64,000 nt of DNA from Symbiodinium natans (GCA_905221605.1 CAJNDS010002757.1:554001-618000); one strand, 5' to 3'; shown: positions 10,287-34,681, counted from the first letter of the stretch. Numbers and translations: made by a program. The notes: generated by a model from the letters alone, not told the origin.

Positions 10287-13200
10287 GTTCAGGGTTTTAG
10301 GGTTTAGGGTTTAGGGTTTAGGGTTTAGAGTAATCAGGGTACTCCAACCGGCTTTCACCCCCTCGGGGTTCAGGATGTTGCGACTCGAAAACTCCGGGCA
10401 TTTGCAGCAAAGTGGGCAGGTGGCTGCGCAAAGCCGCGCGGTTCTCTGCACTGTGCTACTGTGCGGTACCACTGGAGCTAAACCCTCAAACCCAAACCCT
10501 GCACCCTGCGAAGCCCGAAAACCCCAACCCCAACCCCGAAAAGCCCCAACCCGCCAAACCCCCCAACATCCAAGGCCCCAAGCCGACGACCCAAATCCTC
10601 AAACCCCTGAACCCTGAACCCCCAAACGCCCCAACCCCCCGGACCCCGAACCCTAAACCCTAAACCCTAAACCTTAAACCCTAAACCCTAAACCCTAAAC
10701 CCTAAACCCTAAACCCCCCAAGCAGGCGCCACCTACGCGAAGAGCACGGCGCAGTGCACGAAGCCGCCACCTGCCGGGGCCATGCCCTACGGGCTGAGCG
10801 GGGCCTACGCCGGGAAGCCTGGGTTTCGGCGAATGTGGGGGCATTGGGGGGGGGTTAGGGTTTAGGGTTTAGGGTTTAGGGTTGAGGGTTTAGGGTTTAG
10901 GGTTTAGGGTTTAGGGTTCAGGGTTCAGGGTTTAGGGTTCAGGGTTCAGGGTTTAGGGTGTAGAGAGGGGTTTGGGGGCGACTTGGGATTCCGACCTTCC
11001 TCCGGTTTACACCAGCTGGGTATTTGTAGGATGGGGTTCCACGCAATGGAATCCCGGTGTAGAACGGCCGCCTGAACCTCCGAAATGCCAAGCTGCAAGC
11101 CCCCAAGCAGCCTCAACACTGTGTGGCTTGCGGTTTTGGGTTGGGGAGGCCGGCGAAGACACCGCAACCCCAAAGCCCAAAGCCCAGGTCGTAACATCAT
11201 AAGCTCCGCGTGGGAGCCCCTTGAGGGCTTAGATTTTCTGACCCTCTCCCCTAACCCTAAACCCGAAACCCTAAACCCTAAACCCTAAAACCCCTCCCCC
11301 CCTCAGAATTTGCTAGCTTCGAGGTGTTGGCTTGTGTGACCTGGAGCCCGGATGGACTGGACAAGCTGGCGGCTGCCACGACGGCGGGCTCAGGGCGTTT
11401 AGGTTCTTGGGGTGTTTTTAGGGTTCTTTGGGGTTTTTAGGGTTTTTAGGGTTCTTAGGGGTTTTGAGGCATTTTAGTGTCATCAGGGTTTTTGAGGTTA
11501 TTATTTTCACCTTTTTTTTTCGGGTTGTGAGGGTTCAGGACAGGGTTCAGGGGTCAGGGCTTGCCTGATCCGGCCACTAGCCCTGAAACCCCAAGTGTCC
11601 CACTACGTAAGCCACCCTCGAACCCCTAAACTACACCTGGCACCCTGAACCCCAAAACCCAAAACCCAAAACCCTAAACCCTTGAGCCCGTAAGCTTCGA
11701 TACCTGAAAAAGGGCGCTGGAAGCCCCCTTAGCTGGCGAGTGAGCTTGCGCAGGTGACGGATGCCGAAATCGCAGAGCTGTGCCAGGCTGCCAGAAGCTC
11801 AGAACTCTTCGCCCCGGGCCCTACCCAAAATGCTAAACCCCTAAAGTCCCAAAACCCTGAAAACATGAAGCCCTGAACCCCAAAACCCGCCGAAGCCCTC
11901 AACCTGCAGGCGAGGCAAGTAAGCAGTAAGAGATCCCGCTGTGAAAACATTGCCTTCAATCCATTTTTTGGCAATTTCGTGCTAAAGCTGTCGCGTTGGG
12001 GAGAAGGGCATGCGGCACGTCCTTCGGCTGTAGCAGGCGGTGGGTGTGGGGCCTCGTGCCTAGGTAAACTTGCGTGGCTCGCTGGTGGGCTGGAGAAAAA
12101 CGAACCAAACCCCATAAACCTTCACCCCCTAAACCCCACATTCAAAACCCGCATGTTATGGAATATGAGTTTGGTTCTCATGGATTGCAAAACCCCTTTC
12201 TTACATGGCCATCAGGCTCACAAGGAGATGGGACTGCTGCTTGACCGTCTTGAAGAGACCCAGCCCTGATGCACTGAATTGAAATAGTAGCCCCTCCAAA
12301 AAATGTTTTAACCATTCTTGAATACAGTACCCCAAATACCCCTAAGCCTTAAACCCTAAACTCACCATACCCGAAACCCTAAACCGAGATCCCTATACCC
12401 CCAAACCCTCTATCCCTAAACCCTAAACCCTAAACCCTGAACGCCTTGCTTTTCTTTTTGTTCTTTTCCTTTTTGAACGGCCGAGGTCGGCGGGTCCTGC
12501 GGTTGGAGCTGCGGCTCCAAGCACTCGCCTCTCAATCTACAGGGCTGCGATGACCGCGGCAAGATCGAGGCGCGACGGGTTTGGCGGTTTGGGGCCTTGG
12601 GGGCTTGGAAGTTTTTTTTTGGGGGGGGGGGGGTTTGAGGGTTTGGAGGTTTGAGGGGTTCATTGTGGGTTCAGGTCTAGGGTGTAGGGTAAAGGGTTTC
12701 CTGCCCGCCGTGGTTCATGGTGGGTCTCGGGTTTAAGGTTCAGGGTTGAGGGTTTCCCCTCTCTCCCTGTGGGTCGTGGTGGGTTTGGGACTAAGGGCTG
12801 CGCGGGCGGGAGCGCGGATGCATACAGGGGGATGTATGGTAGTTAGGGTTTAGGGTTTAGGGTTTAGGGTTTAGGGTTTAGGGTTTAGGGTTCTAAGGAA
12901 CTTCAACTATGTTACCATAATCAGGAATTCTGATCAGTCGCCACATGCCCCATAAGGTGGTAGCTGAGTCTTGAGTTCCTTGTCGGCAACCCACTTCGAC
13001 AACGTGTCTTTGGAAGACCTGGCCATAAGCTTCAACGGCAAGTTCCCCTTCTTCGCAAGGGCGCCCAACCGTGGCCTTTGGCTCCCGAAACCCTACATCC
13101 CTTTGTCACTCCCTAAACCCTAAACCCTAAACCCTATATAAACCCTAAACCCTAAACCCTAAACCCTAAACCCTAAACCCTAAACCCTAAACCCTAAACC

Positions 13201-16200
13201 CTAAACCCTAAACCCTAAACCCTAAACCCTAAACCCTAAACCCTACACCCTAAACCCTAAACCCTAAACCCTAAACCCTGGAATTTGCAGAGGTCACCAA
13301 GACATCCTTTGCCGGGAAGAGCTACCAGAGTGCCGACTTCAAGGGCAAAGCGCGTGCCTCAGCGTGCCCTGGAGCGCTGCTCTCGACACCTCCTGTGCGC
13401 TGGAGTTGCAATCCACTCGCCCAAGGCTCAGCCCCTCCCCCCTAACATTTCTCACGGATCATTTCTTCTATTCTCGTTACAGAATCTATGAAGCATGGGT
13501 GGAAGGTGTTAAGCAAGGGGGGGAGATTAACATGCAAGGGAGGGGAGGACAGTAGCCGTCCAGTTCGCTTTCGCTTGTAGCCAAGTCTGAGGTGACCTTG
13601 CGGCAGTGTACTGAGGTGCGACCGCCGGGAGGGTTTAGGACCTAAAGCCTAAACCCCTACGGTGGGTTGAGGACGTTGAGCTGGAGCCTCCTAGGAGACA
13701 TCGAGAAGTCCCGTTTTCCAACCTAAAACTAAGCCTTAAGGCCCCCCAATGCAGGGTTTAGGTGCTTTGGCGAACCCTATGCAGCCTGAAGCAGTGCAGG
13801 TCGATGAGAACGGCGAGTGTGTCACCAGTGAGAGCCCCTTCTCGCAGTGGCAGTGCCGGACGCTCAGTCAGTACTGCTTCCCCCTAAACCTTACGCAGGG
13901 TGTAGGGTTTAGGGCTTGAGGCTTAGGATGTAGGACCGGGACTCATTTTGAGCGCTTAGGATCTCGGACTCGGGGTTGATGTCCTCAGCCTTAGGTTATT
14001 TCCCAAGACCCAGACACAATGGCGCGCATCCCGAGCAGGCCACAACTGCAAGTACAATCCCAACGAAATCGAGCAGGACTCTCCCGTCTGTCTGCCGAGG
14101 GCTGAACATCTGTCCGCCTTATGTAAATGATGGAGGATGCATCTGCAGGGCGGCGTGAGATACATGGGTGGTTTGCACTGAGGGAGCAGTTAAAGCCCGA
14201 AACCCTAGAATCCTGGAGGCCCTGCCACCACCCTTCTTTCCCCAACAATCTCCATGATGGCCCAAAATCTAAGCCCTAAGCCCTGACGCTCTAAGCCCCC
14301 GAAACGCGAGACCGCAAGCCCAAGTTCCCAAAACCATAATGCCCAAAACCCTAAAAACTCAACCAAAAAGCCCCCAACGCCCCCAAAGCCCCCATAAGCC
14401 CCCAAAAAGCCCCTAAAGCCCCTAAAGCCCCTAAACAGCCCCAAAAAGCCCCTAATGCCCTAAAGGGCTCAAAGCCCCAAAGAAGCCCGCAAAAACCCCC
14501 CTAAAAACCGCCTTAAAGCCCCCAAAAAGCCCCCAAAAAGGCCTCAAAGCCCCCAAAGAAAGCCTTAAATGCTTATAAGCCATAAAAAAGCCCAAGAGGA
14601 CGCCGAAGCCCCCAAAAAGCCCCCAAGAAAGCCCCCAAGAGAGGACTCCTTCCGCCGTCTCCAGATCATCCCGGGCCTTCCTGGGCTGCCGGACGACATG
14701 TCGATCCCGGGCGCACCGCCCAGGGGGTTGGGGCTTTAGGTTTGAGGGTTTAGGGGGTTTGGGGTTTAGGGTTTAGGTTTTAGGGTTCCGGGTTTCGGGT
14801 CTAGGGGGTTTAGGGTTTAGGGTTTAGGGGGTTTAGGGTTTAGGGTTTAGGGTTAGTTAGGGGGTTTAAGGATGTAGGGTTTAGGGTTTACTTAGGGTTT
14901 ATGGTTGGGGGGTTTAGGGTTTAGGGTTAGGTTTCTTTTTTTAAGGTTTAGGGTTTAAGGTTCAGGGTTTACAGGGGTTGATTTGAAAATGGTTTGTAAT
15001 TTATGGTACCCCCTAATCCCTATGTCATCCTTCTAAAGCCCCTAAAAATTTGAGTTTTGCAGGGCCCCAAAACCTACCCTAGTTTAGGGTTCAGCATTAG
15101 GGATTTAGGGCTTTTGGGGATTCAGGCTTTGGGGTCTTGGGGCGTAGGGTTTTAGCCTTTAGGGTTTGGGGATTTAGAATATAGGGTTTGGGCTTTCGTA
15201 GTTTCTAGGGATCAGAGTTTCGAGCGTTGGGGGCCCTTAGGGCCCTTAGGGCTTGCGTTTTAGGGTTTAGGGTTTAGGGTTTAGGGTTTAGGGTTTAAGG
15301 CTTAGGGATCTTTTGCGTTCTTGGGGCCTTTAGTTCTTGAGGGAGGTTGGTGGGGGTTCGAGCCTCTTGGGATTTAGAGGTTTGGGGGTTGGGGTCGTTG
15401 TTTCGGGTTTAGGGTTCGAGGTTATAGGTGTATCTAGTGGTCTTGAGAAGGAGTTGTAGGACGCCGGCTAGGTCCCACCTGGGTTTTTGTGGGGTGTCCT
15501 GCTCATGCCAGGCATCGGTGGCATCGGAGGGGGCGGCATCCCCATTGACGGTGATATCCCGTCAGGATTGCCCGGAGGCGGGGAGAAGGAGTCAGAGCTG
15601 AACCCCAGACCGCACCCCGAATGTAGAGGTCAGGGTTTAAGGTATATTTTTTTTTTATCCCGAATGTAGAGTTCAGGGTTTAGGGTTAGAGTGGGTGGAG
15701 TTTTGGAGTTTGTGGGCGGCCGGTGCTTCAGGACTTGGCGGCTTACCTGCGAGACTTGGGAGTCTAGCAAATCATAACAATAATGGTAATAATAGTAATC
15801 ATGATAAGATTACTAATCGTATAAACAAGAACAATATTAAGTGCACTAATAGTAAATAGTAATAATAATTTCGAAACAGTGCGCGCAGGCTCTTTGTCGG
15901 ACGAAGATTCCAAGAGCTCGTACATCTACACCTCACTGCCCTGGCCTGATGGGACGGGATGGAACAGGAGCATGGTGTGTTTTCTGGAACGTGGCTTGTA
16001 GTTCCGGCAATCAGAGCACAGAGAGGGAGCTGCCCCTGGAAAGATAGTAAAATCAGAACAGGGAGATGCTGGCCGCTGGCCGATCATTTTTGGTTGGATA
16101 ATCATCCTTCAGTCTCTGCACCCTAAAACCCCTAGTTTTGTAGGGAGGCTGTCTGGCCGGGCATTCAGTCAGGGAGCTCTGTGTGCTGGCCGCATGGGCA

Positions 16201-18771
16201 GTGGCTGACATGCCGATGGTCAGAAGATTTAGCATCAGCAGTTGCCAGAAGGGGGTTTCCGAACAGTAGGGGTCCCCTTATTGGGGTTCTTATACGAAGG
16301 GAGCCCTACTATTTGGGGATCTATATTGTGGGTCCCCTCCATAACTCAACCTTCATGGGATGATCCCCGCGTCCTGAGACAAGTCCCCGAAGCAGATTAG
16401 AGACGGTTGTCAAAAGTTCCTCTGCTGCTAATGTACCATAATGTATCTCATTCCGGCCGGGGTTGGGCAACCTAAACGTGAACCGAAGCCCTCGGACAAT
16501 CCCAGAGACTGGTTTAGGGTTTAGGGTGTTTTGGGTGTTCAGGTTGTTTAGGGGTTGCGGGGGTTCAGGGTCTATAGGTTGTAATGTTCGTGATGCACGT
16601 GCCCTTGCCCAAACCTCGCCAATACCCTCACCCCTGAACCCTGCATGCCACATAGCTCAGCCACGTCCCATGTAGCTCGGCTCAACCAAGGCTCACGAAA
16701 ATAATCAGGCACTAAGTCCCTAAATGCCCTAATCCCGAAGCCTACACCCGAACCCGACCTAAGCCTTAGTTTAGGGTTTTGGGTTTAGGGTTTAGGGTTT
16801 AGGGTTCTTAGGCCCTAAACCCGAAGCCCCGAACTCCAAGCCTTCGAGCCTTGAGCCCAACCTTCTAAACCCCCAAACCCTCCTAAGGCCGAAGATCGAG
16901 GTGTCGGTGACTGGACTAGGCTCGGCTGCGGCTTCTTACAGATCGGCTTTGAGGGGCTTTTAGGTTTTAGGGTTTGGGGTTTGGGGTTTAGGTTTGTTTC
17001 TTTGAGGCCCTTCGTGGATTTTAAAAGTTGGAGTTTGGGGGTTCAGGGTTTCGGGCTTAGAGGCTTTCGAAAGTTGGGGTCTACTGAATCCCTCGAAACC
17101 CCAAAAGGTACCCTAAACCCTAAACCCTAAACCCTAAACCCTAAACCCTAAACCCTAAACCCTAAACCCTAAACCCTAAACCCTAAACCCTAAACCCTAA
17201 ACCCTAAACCCTAAACCCTAAACCCTAAAAGGCCCCTAAGCTCTGGACCAGGTGCGCCGGATGATGACAGCATCCTCTCTCAGCCGGGTGTGGTCATCTT
17301 CGAGTCTTCCGAGACTCGCCAGCGCAGGGTTTAGGGTTTAGGGTTTGGGGTTTAGGGTTTAGGGTTTAGGGTTTCGGGTTTAGGGTTTAGGGTTTAGGGT
17401 TTAGGGCTTCGAGGTTTTTTTTTGAGGCTCCGGGTTAGCAAAACGGACTTTGTAGTGCTTCAGGTGGTCTAGGTTGCTAGAAGTTCGGGTTTAGAGTGCT
17501 TGGGTCGAGGGAGTAGGGCCTAGCCCATCTGTGTCTCTTCGGAAATGTTTAGAGTCCCAGGTTGCAGTAGATTGTCATGGGCTGGTGGATATGGGGTGCG
17601 TGGATGTTCAAACTTATGGTGCCCTTCACGGCCGAAACGCTCGAACAGAGACCTTGAAAGCAATGCCCTGTGTGTCAAAACAGGCGATGAAGTCTGGGCT
17701 CTTGTTACGGAACCTGAAAAAAGTTACCATAGTAGGGTCCTTAAAGCGCTCTAAAGCCCTAAAGCCCTAAAGCCCTAACTCCCTAAATCCAGTTACCAGA
17801 GTAGGGTTACGCGGTTACACCATGGTAAGTTCAAGGTCAAAAGTGTAGTTGACGTTCAACCCCAAGCCCCAGACCCCAAGCCCGAGGCCTGAAGCCTTCG
17901 CACCCCCAAAGCCCCCAGCCCTTAAAGCGCTCGAAAGCCCGAATCCCAAGCTCCCTAAGGCCTAGAGGCCAAGACCCTCCCTCCTTGCAGCCGAGGAGAA
18001 GACCCCTGGCTCGTGGCAGCCCCTCTATCAGGCAGTTCAGGGTCTGAGTGTGAGCATTTTCCGGGGTTGGGGTCGGGGCTATGTCGGGGTATAACCAGCT
18101 TGGCATGTAGGTTTCATTGTGTGGGCCTTAGGGGTTTGAGTTTAGGCGCTCCAGAGCGTTGCATACAGCGCCCAACCGAGAAATGACCCGTAGTAAACCC
18201 TAAGCTTCCGAGAACCACCCTTGACCCTTATAACCCTTGAGAAGACGCGCTTGACACCCTCAAAGTCTCTCGGAGCGCCCCGAATGCCTTACAATCTTGA
18301 AGGCCTAACCCTTTCCCCCCGCGGAGCTTCAGGGCTTAAGCTTTTGGGGTACAGGGCTTCGGGATTCTCGCCATAAACCCTGCTTAAGCCCTAAGTAGAG
18401 ACCCTGGACCCTAAAGCTGCAAGAGTCCTCAACCCCTCTGCGAGGCCTACGTGAAGACGCGCCCGCCGGTCGCGGTCGACCCCGCCGGACAGCCGCTCTC
18501 AGGCCCCCCGAGTCGTCGAAGCCCATGAAGCCCATGAACCCCCTAAACCCTAAACCCTAAACCCTAAACCCTAAACCCTAAACCCCTGCGCTCCTCTGCC
18601 CAGGAGGCCAGCTTCGGCTGTTATGTCGCTCTCTTTACACAGCTATGGGAGGCCCTAAAGCCCGACCGCCCCCCCAAAACCCAAACGCCCAAAGGGCCCA
18701 GCTGAGTGAAAACCGCTGCAGGGCCCACCGATGACGAGGAGGAGGACTACGAGGAGCCTTCGGACCTGTGA
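10237..18771 (+). CDS. Multi-exon gene with Gly/Pro-rich middle and acidic C-terminus
   Basis: About 15 short exons on the + strand: 10237-10286, 10726-10822, 11317-11394, 11733-11817, 12486-12578, 13291-13353, 13581-13632, 13785-13888, 14644-14726, 15512-15628, 15889-15974, 16895-16955, 17252-17328, 18445-18502 and 18722-18771. Phases agree for 10726>11317, 13291>13581 and the entire run 15512>15889>16895>17252>18445>18722. Two of those junctions (16955, 18502) require GC donors, which dinoflagellates are known to use. The middle is Gly/Pro/Ile rich (IIPGLPGLPDDMSIPGAPP, IGGIGGGGIPIDGDIPSG). The C-terminus is PTDDEEEDYEEPSDL then TGA. No catalytic motif or membrane segment seen. The 5' exons could belong to a separate gene. 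Confidence 0.5.
10726..10822 (+). CDS. Exon, Gly/Pro-rich gene
   Basis: Preceded by a CCCTAAA array and acceptor ccccaagcag; donor GTTTCGG followed by TTTAGGG repeats. The frame reads ATYAKSTAQCTKPPPAGAMP then YGLSGAYAGKPG, almost all codons ending in G or C. Phase joins to 11317. Confidence 0.65.
11317..11394 (+). CDS. Exon, Gly/Pro-rich gene
   Basis: Acceptor aatttgctag, phase-consistent with the previous exon. The frame reads FEVLACVTWSPDGLDKLAAA then TTAGSG. Probable GC donor GCGTTTAGG, again inside a telomere-like word. The WSPDG motif recalls WD-repeat proteins, but one occurrence is not enough to claim that. Confidence 0.55.
11733..11817 (+). CDS. Exon, Gly/Pro-rich gene
   Basis: Acceptor gcccccttag. 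The frame reads LASELAQVTDAEIAELCQAA then RSSELFAP, an amphipathic helical peptide. A GC donor at 11818 is inferred. Phase with the previous exon is not resolved. Confidence 0.5.
12486..12578 (+). CDS. Exon with two open frames
   Basis: Pyrimidine-rich tract (cttttcctttttgaacggccgag) before it; donor GTTTGGCGG, then G-rich TTTAGGG-like sequence. One frame reads VGGSCGWSCGSKHSPLNLQG then CDDRGKIEARR. The other, phase-consistent with 11817, reads RRVLRLELRLQALASQST before a stop. I cannot choose. Confidence 0.45.
13110..13280. repeat. CCCTAAA array
   Basis: About 23 tandem CCCTAAA units ending 10 bases before an acceptor. Confidence 0.95.
13291..13353 (+). CDS. Exon, Gly/Pro-rich gene
   Basis: Directly downstream of a roughly 170-base CCCTAAA array; acceptor gaatttgcag. 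The frame reads VTKTSFAGKSYQSADFKGKA. The donor GTGCCTC gives a phase that joins exactly to 13581. Confidence 0.6.
13581..13632 (+). CDS. Exon, Gly/Pro-rich gene
   Basis: Acceptor ttcgcttgtag; donor GTTTAGGACC. The frame reads PKSEVTLRQCTEVRPPG with the first codon split across the intron. Confidence 0.55.
13785..13888 (+). CDS. Exon, Gly/Pro-rich gene
   Basis: The frame reads AVQVDENGECVTSESPFSQW followed by QCRTLSQYCFP, with strong GC3 and three cysteines. The acceptor is ambiguous among 13784, 13791 and 13794. The 3' limit is uncertain; GTCAGT or GTACTG donors lie inside. Confidence 0.55.
13889..14640. other. Intron-like stretch with CCCCAAAAGC-type repeats
   Basis: Opens with TTTAGGG-like words near 13900. 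From about 14345 to 14640 it is a degenerate tandem of CCCCTAAAGC/CCCCAAAAAGC words, a C-rich relative of the telomere-like unit. No convincing exon. Confidence 0.5.
14644..14726 (+). CDS. Exon, Gly/Pro-rich gene
   Basis: C-rich repeats before, donor GTTGGGG and TTTAGGG repeats after. The frame reads DSFRRLQIIPGLPGLPDDMS then IPGAPPRG. The start could be a few bases upstream (14640). Confidence 0.6.
15512..15628 (+). CDS. Exon, Gly/Pro-rich gene
   Basis: The frame reads IGGIGGGGIPIDGDIPSGLP then GGGEKESELNPRPHPECR. The frame is open upstream to about 15480, so the start may be earlier. Donor GTCAGGG at 15629 gives the phase required by the next exon. The last 13 bases (cccgaatgtagag) recur at 15659, see findings. 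Confidence 0.55.
15889..15974 (+). CDS. Exon, Gly/Pro-rich gene
   Basis: Acceptor gtgcgcgcag after an AATAAT-rich stretch; donor GTGTGTTTTC. The frame reads SLSDEDSKSSYIYTSLPWPD then GTGWNRSM. Phase 0 to the next exon. Confidence 0.6.
15975..16894. other. 920-nt intron
   Basis: Contains an inverted-repeat element at about 16262-16342 and TTTAGGG words at 16510 and 16775-16810, and ends with CCCTAAA-like words. Weak open frames on both strands are not supported. Confidence 0.4.
16262..16342. mobile_element. Possible third, inverted copy of MITE-like family B
   Basis: On the minus strand it reads GGGGACCCACAATATAGATC, CCCAAATAGTAGGGC, ATAAGAACCCCAATAAGGGG, a degenerate match to the family B interior. 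Terminal repeats are not clear. Confidence 0.35.
16895..16955 (+). CDS. Exon, Gly/Pro-rich gene
   Basis: Acceptor taaggccgaag. The frame reads IEVSVTGLGSAAASYRSALR. The GC donor GCTTTTAGG is a mutated telomere-like word; using it makes the phase correct into 17252. Confidence 0.55.
17109..17230. repeat. CCCTAAA array
   Basis: About 17 perfect units upstream of the 17252 exon. Confidence 0.95.
17252..17328 (+). CDS. Exon, Gly/Pro-rich gene
   Basis: Downstream of a roughly 120-base CCCTAAA array; donor GTTTAGGG is the first repeat word of a TTTAGGG run. The frame reads APDDDSILSQPGVVIFESSE then TRQRR. Phase 0 into 18445. Confidence 0.65.
18445..18502 (+). CDS. Exon, Gly/Pro-rich gene
   Basis: Acceptor cccctctgcgag. 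The frame reads AYVKTRPPVAVDPAGQPLS. GC donor (GCCCCCCG); using it makes the join to the terminal exon exact. Confidence 0.6.
18722..18771 (+). CDS. Terminal exon, Gly/Pro-rich gene
   Basis: Acceptor aaccgctgcag. The frame reads GPTDDEEEDYEEPSDL and stops at TGA 18769-18771. Acidic tail, high GC3. Confidence 0.65.
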
Positions 18772-19261
18772 ACACGACCCCCATGAGCATGGAACTAAAG
18801 GGTTTAGGGTTTAGGGTTTAGCGTTTAGGGTTTAGGGGCCTACAGCCCTCAGACCCCCCCCCCCCCCCCCCCAAAAAAAAAGAACTCCCCAACATCCCTG
18901 AGCCCAAACATCCAGGAGCAGGGCCCAACCCAGAACAGCGTCAGCTTGCACCGGATGCACCTCCGCCAGGGTAACAGGCGGGGAGTCGGCGCCCGCGCGG
19001 CCTAAGACAGAGACAGATCCTGGGTTTGGGCCTCGGCCCCGCTAGAAACAGACCCCGAAAACCCCAAAACCAGACAACCCTGAGACCCTGAACAGTCTCC
19101 AGAAGTCTTACACCAGACCCTAAACCCTAAACCCTAAACCCTAAACCCTAAACCCTAAACCCTAAACCCTAAGCCCTAAGCCCTAAACCCTAAACCCTAA
19201 ACCCTAAACCCTAAACCCTAAACCCCAAACCCCAAACCCCAAACCCCAAAACCCCAGCCAG

Positions 19262-32420
<13,159 letters not shown>

Positions 32421-32574
32421 CCACCCTAAACCCTAAACCCTAAACCCTAGACCCTAAACCCTAAACCCTAAACCCTAAACCCTAAACCCTAAACCCTCAT
32501 TAAACCGTTAAACGGTTAAAGCTTACTTAGACACTAAACCCTGAAGCAATTAGTTTTAACTGTGTAACGTATAT

Positions 32575-32660
32575 ACCCTATATACCCTATATACCCTATA
32601 CACCCTATATACCCTATATACCCTATATACCCTATATACCCTATATACCCTATAGACCCC
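32575..32660. repeat. CCCTATATA 9-mer tandem repeat
   Basis: About ten copies of CCCTATATA, distinct from but reminiscent of the CCCTAAA unit. Confidence 0.9.
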
Positions 32661-33800
32661 ATATACCCTACATGCCCCCTCGCACACAAAACCGCACTGA
32701 GCCTTGCATGCCAGTGGGAAACGGCCGACACCATGCCCGTCCATATCTTGTGTGGCGGCCTCGAAAGGGTTTAAGGTTTAGGGTTTAGGGTTTAGGGCGC
32801 TTTGCTTGGGGGATGCTTTTAGGGCTCAGGGCTTTGCGGCTTTGGGAGTTTAGGTCTTGGGGGGTTCAGGGCCTTTCTGGACCGTTGGTTGGGTTCTGGG
32901 CTTCAGGGTTTCAGAAGTTGCCAAGCCCACGACGTGAAAACTTGTTGTGAGGCTGCGTGTTCTGAAGCGCGATCGGTTCGAAGTTGTTGGAAGGGCTGGC
33001 GAAACCCTAAGCCCAAGCTCTGACCCCTGCGCTTTAGACCTTAAAACAAACCCTAACTTAGAGTTAAGGTTTAGTAAACCTTGCTTCGGGGCAAGCCCAA
33101 GCCCTCAACCGGAAACTGTAAACCGATTGTAGGCCAAGCCATAAACCCTGAAACTCAGGCCCACCCCCCAACCCATGCCAATCCGACCCTGCACTCGCTC
33201 TCCAGGCAGCCTGCTTCAGCCTGGTCTTGGCTCGAACCAAATCCCCAGACACCACGAACCCAAAGACCCATTCGGAACAGTTCTTCGGTTTCCAGTCGCT
33301 TCACTGATGAAGCCTGGTTATGCAAGTGTTTGAGGGATACTCTGACAGGTGGATCTAGCGAAGGGATCTCCAGCCCCAGAGAGAATTTTTGTGCAGGCTG
33401 AGGGCTTGAGGCGTTTTCAGGGTATTTTGCCGAGCTCTTGGTAATTTGGGGGGGCTTAGTTTAGAGGTTATGGAACCAGCTTAACCTACAGCGCCTAGCT
33501 TATGATCGACTTCGATGATCTGGATGGTCTGGAGGAAGAGGCTGCTGCGCGTGAGAACTGCCTCAGGCGTCCTGCTGCTGTCTTTGTGTATGGATGTGTT
33601 TCAGGGCAAAACGCCAACCCTGTTGCTTCGCCCGGAATCGCCCAGGACACAAAACGTCTATCCATGACAGAGCCAAGACCCTCGAGCCTACACTCCCCCA
33701 GCCAAAAAGCAATATCCCTAAGCCCCAGGCCCAGCAGACTAAGGTCCTAAACCCCAAGTAGCCAGCCCTCAACCCTCCTCGAACTGCATCGTCTTTGCAG
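32661..33800. other. Stretch with only weak coding candidates
   Basis: TTTAGGG words at 32767-32800. A possible initiating exon at 33502-33566 (MIDFDDLDGLEEEAAARENC) has acidic coiled-coil character but no confirmed splice partner. Confidence 0.3.
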
Positions 33801-34076
33801 CCGCCATGAGTGCCAGGGAAGCTGCGGAAGAGCGGCAGGCGCAGGAGGAGCGCTTCGCTGTAGGCATCGGTCTGCCGCCCTTCAACCGTCCTCTTTCATT
33901 TTGTTCAGGGTTTAGGGTTGTTTAGGGTTTAGGGTTTAGGGTTTCTCGGAGCCCAGAGAGCTCTCAACCCCGATGTCAACGACCTCGTGGACGGCCATCC
34001 CGCATTCGGCCAATCAGCTCGCCACGAGATGGCAGCATGCTTTGGCAGCCAGCTTAGCGACTCTGAGAGAACTTAG
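33801..34076 (+). CDS. Two-exon small gene or 3' end of a gene
   Basis: Exon 33801-33859 (acceptor cgtctttgcag, ATG at 33806, MSAREAAEERQAQEERFA) and exon 33957-34076 (RALNPDVNDLVDGHPAFGQS then ARHEMAACFGSQLSDSERT, stop TAG 34074-34076). The 97-base GT-AG intron 33860-33956 is in phase 0 and contains TTTAGGG words at its 3' end, so it lacks the usual repeat polarity. The N-terminus is a charged Glu/Gln/Arg helix. GC3 falls toward the C-terminus. If the ATG is the true start the product is only 57 residues; an upstream exon may precede it. Confidence 0.5.
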
Positions 34077-34681
34077 CCAGTTTATGTTAGTGGCTCAGGC
34101 GACACGTGCATACTTGACGAGCCTGTAACATCTGTAGGAAGACATGTGAAAACCTAACGCCCGACCAAGGTCATCACCAAGGACGGAACATGAACTCTGG
34201 CGTACACAGCAAACGTCAAGCGTAATGGTGTGCGTGGAGCATAACTTCCTGAACTCTAGTGGTTTCGAAGGGGTTTAGGGTTGAGGGCACTCTGCACTTG
34301 AGGACTTCAGGGTCCTATGCTTCGTTGGGATTCCCAGGTTTTGAGTCAGGGTGTCTGGCTGGGATTTCTCCCCGACCTGAAGCCAGTATGCCGCTGCAAG
34401 CTGGCAGGAGCTTTCGCAGCACTTCAGCGCCACACTCCGTGCCACGACCCAGGTCGCGTTCCCTCCTGAGACCTCTCCACCTGCCTCCCCCCTATTATGC
34501 TGCAACCCTGCAACCTGGTAGACCACATGCTTTGCTACCCGAGGTTTAGAGTTCAAGATGCCATCTCACCACCACCCAAACCCTGAAACCCCTGACCCTT
34601 CAGGCCCCCAGCACCCTACTCGTCCTTGAGCCTTCATCCCTAAGCCCCCCGCGTAAAAGCTCCTGGGCCCGACGCCCGCAG

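Noticed and set aside
12130-12270. Peptide MDCKTPFLHG resembling the MDVKTAFLxG motif of copia reverse transcriptase
   Set aside because: Only a few matching residues, no further reverse-transcriptase motifs and no LTRs seen.
12970-13100. Open stretch on both strands (LEDLAISFNGKFPFFARAPN on +, LPLKLMARSSKDTLSKWVAD on -)
   Set aside because: Flanked by TTTAGGG before and CCCTAAA after, the polarity of an intron interior; neither strand has a convincing exon boundary. It may be a mobile-element fragment.
13110-13280. True telomere or chromosome end
   Set aside because: All CCCTAAA arrays are interstitial, short, in both orientations, with unique exons on both sides.
16053-16235. Minus-strand frame MLNLLTIGMSATAHAASTQS
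   Set aside because: Within a phase-verified intron of the + strand gene, no splice or codon-bias support.
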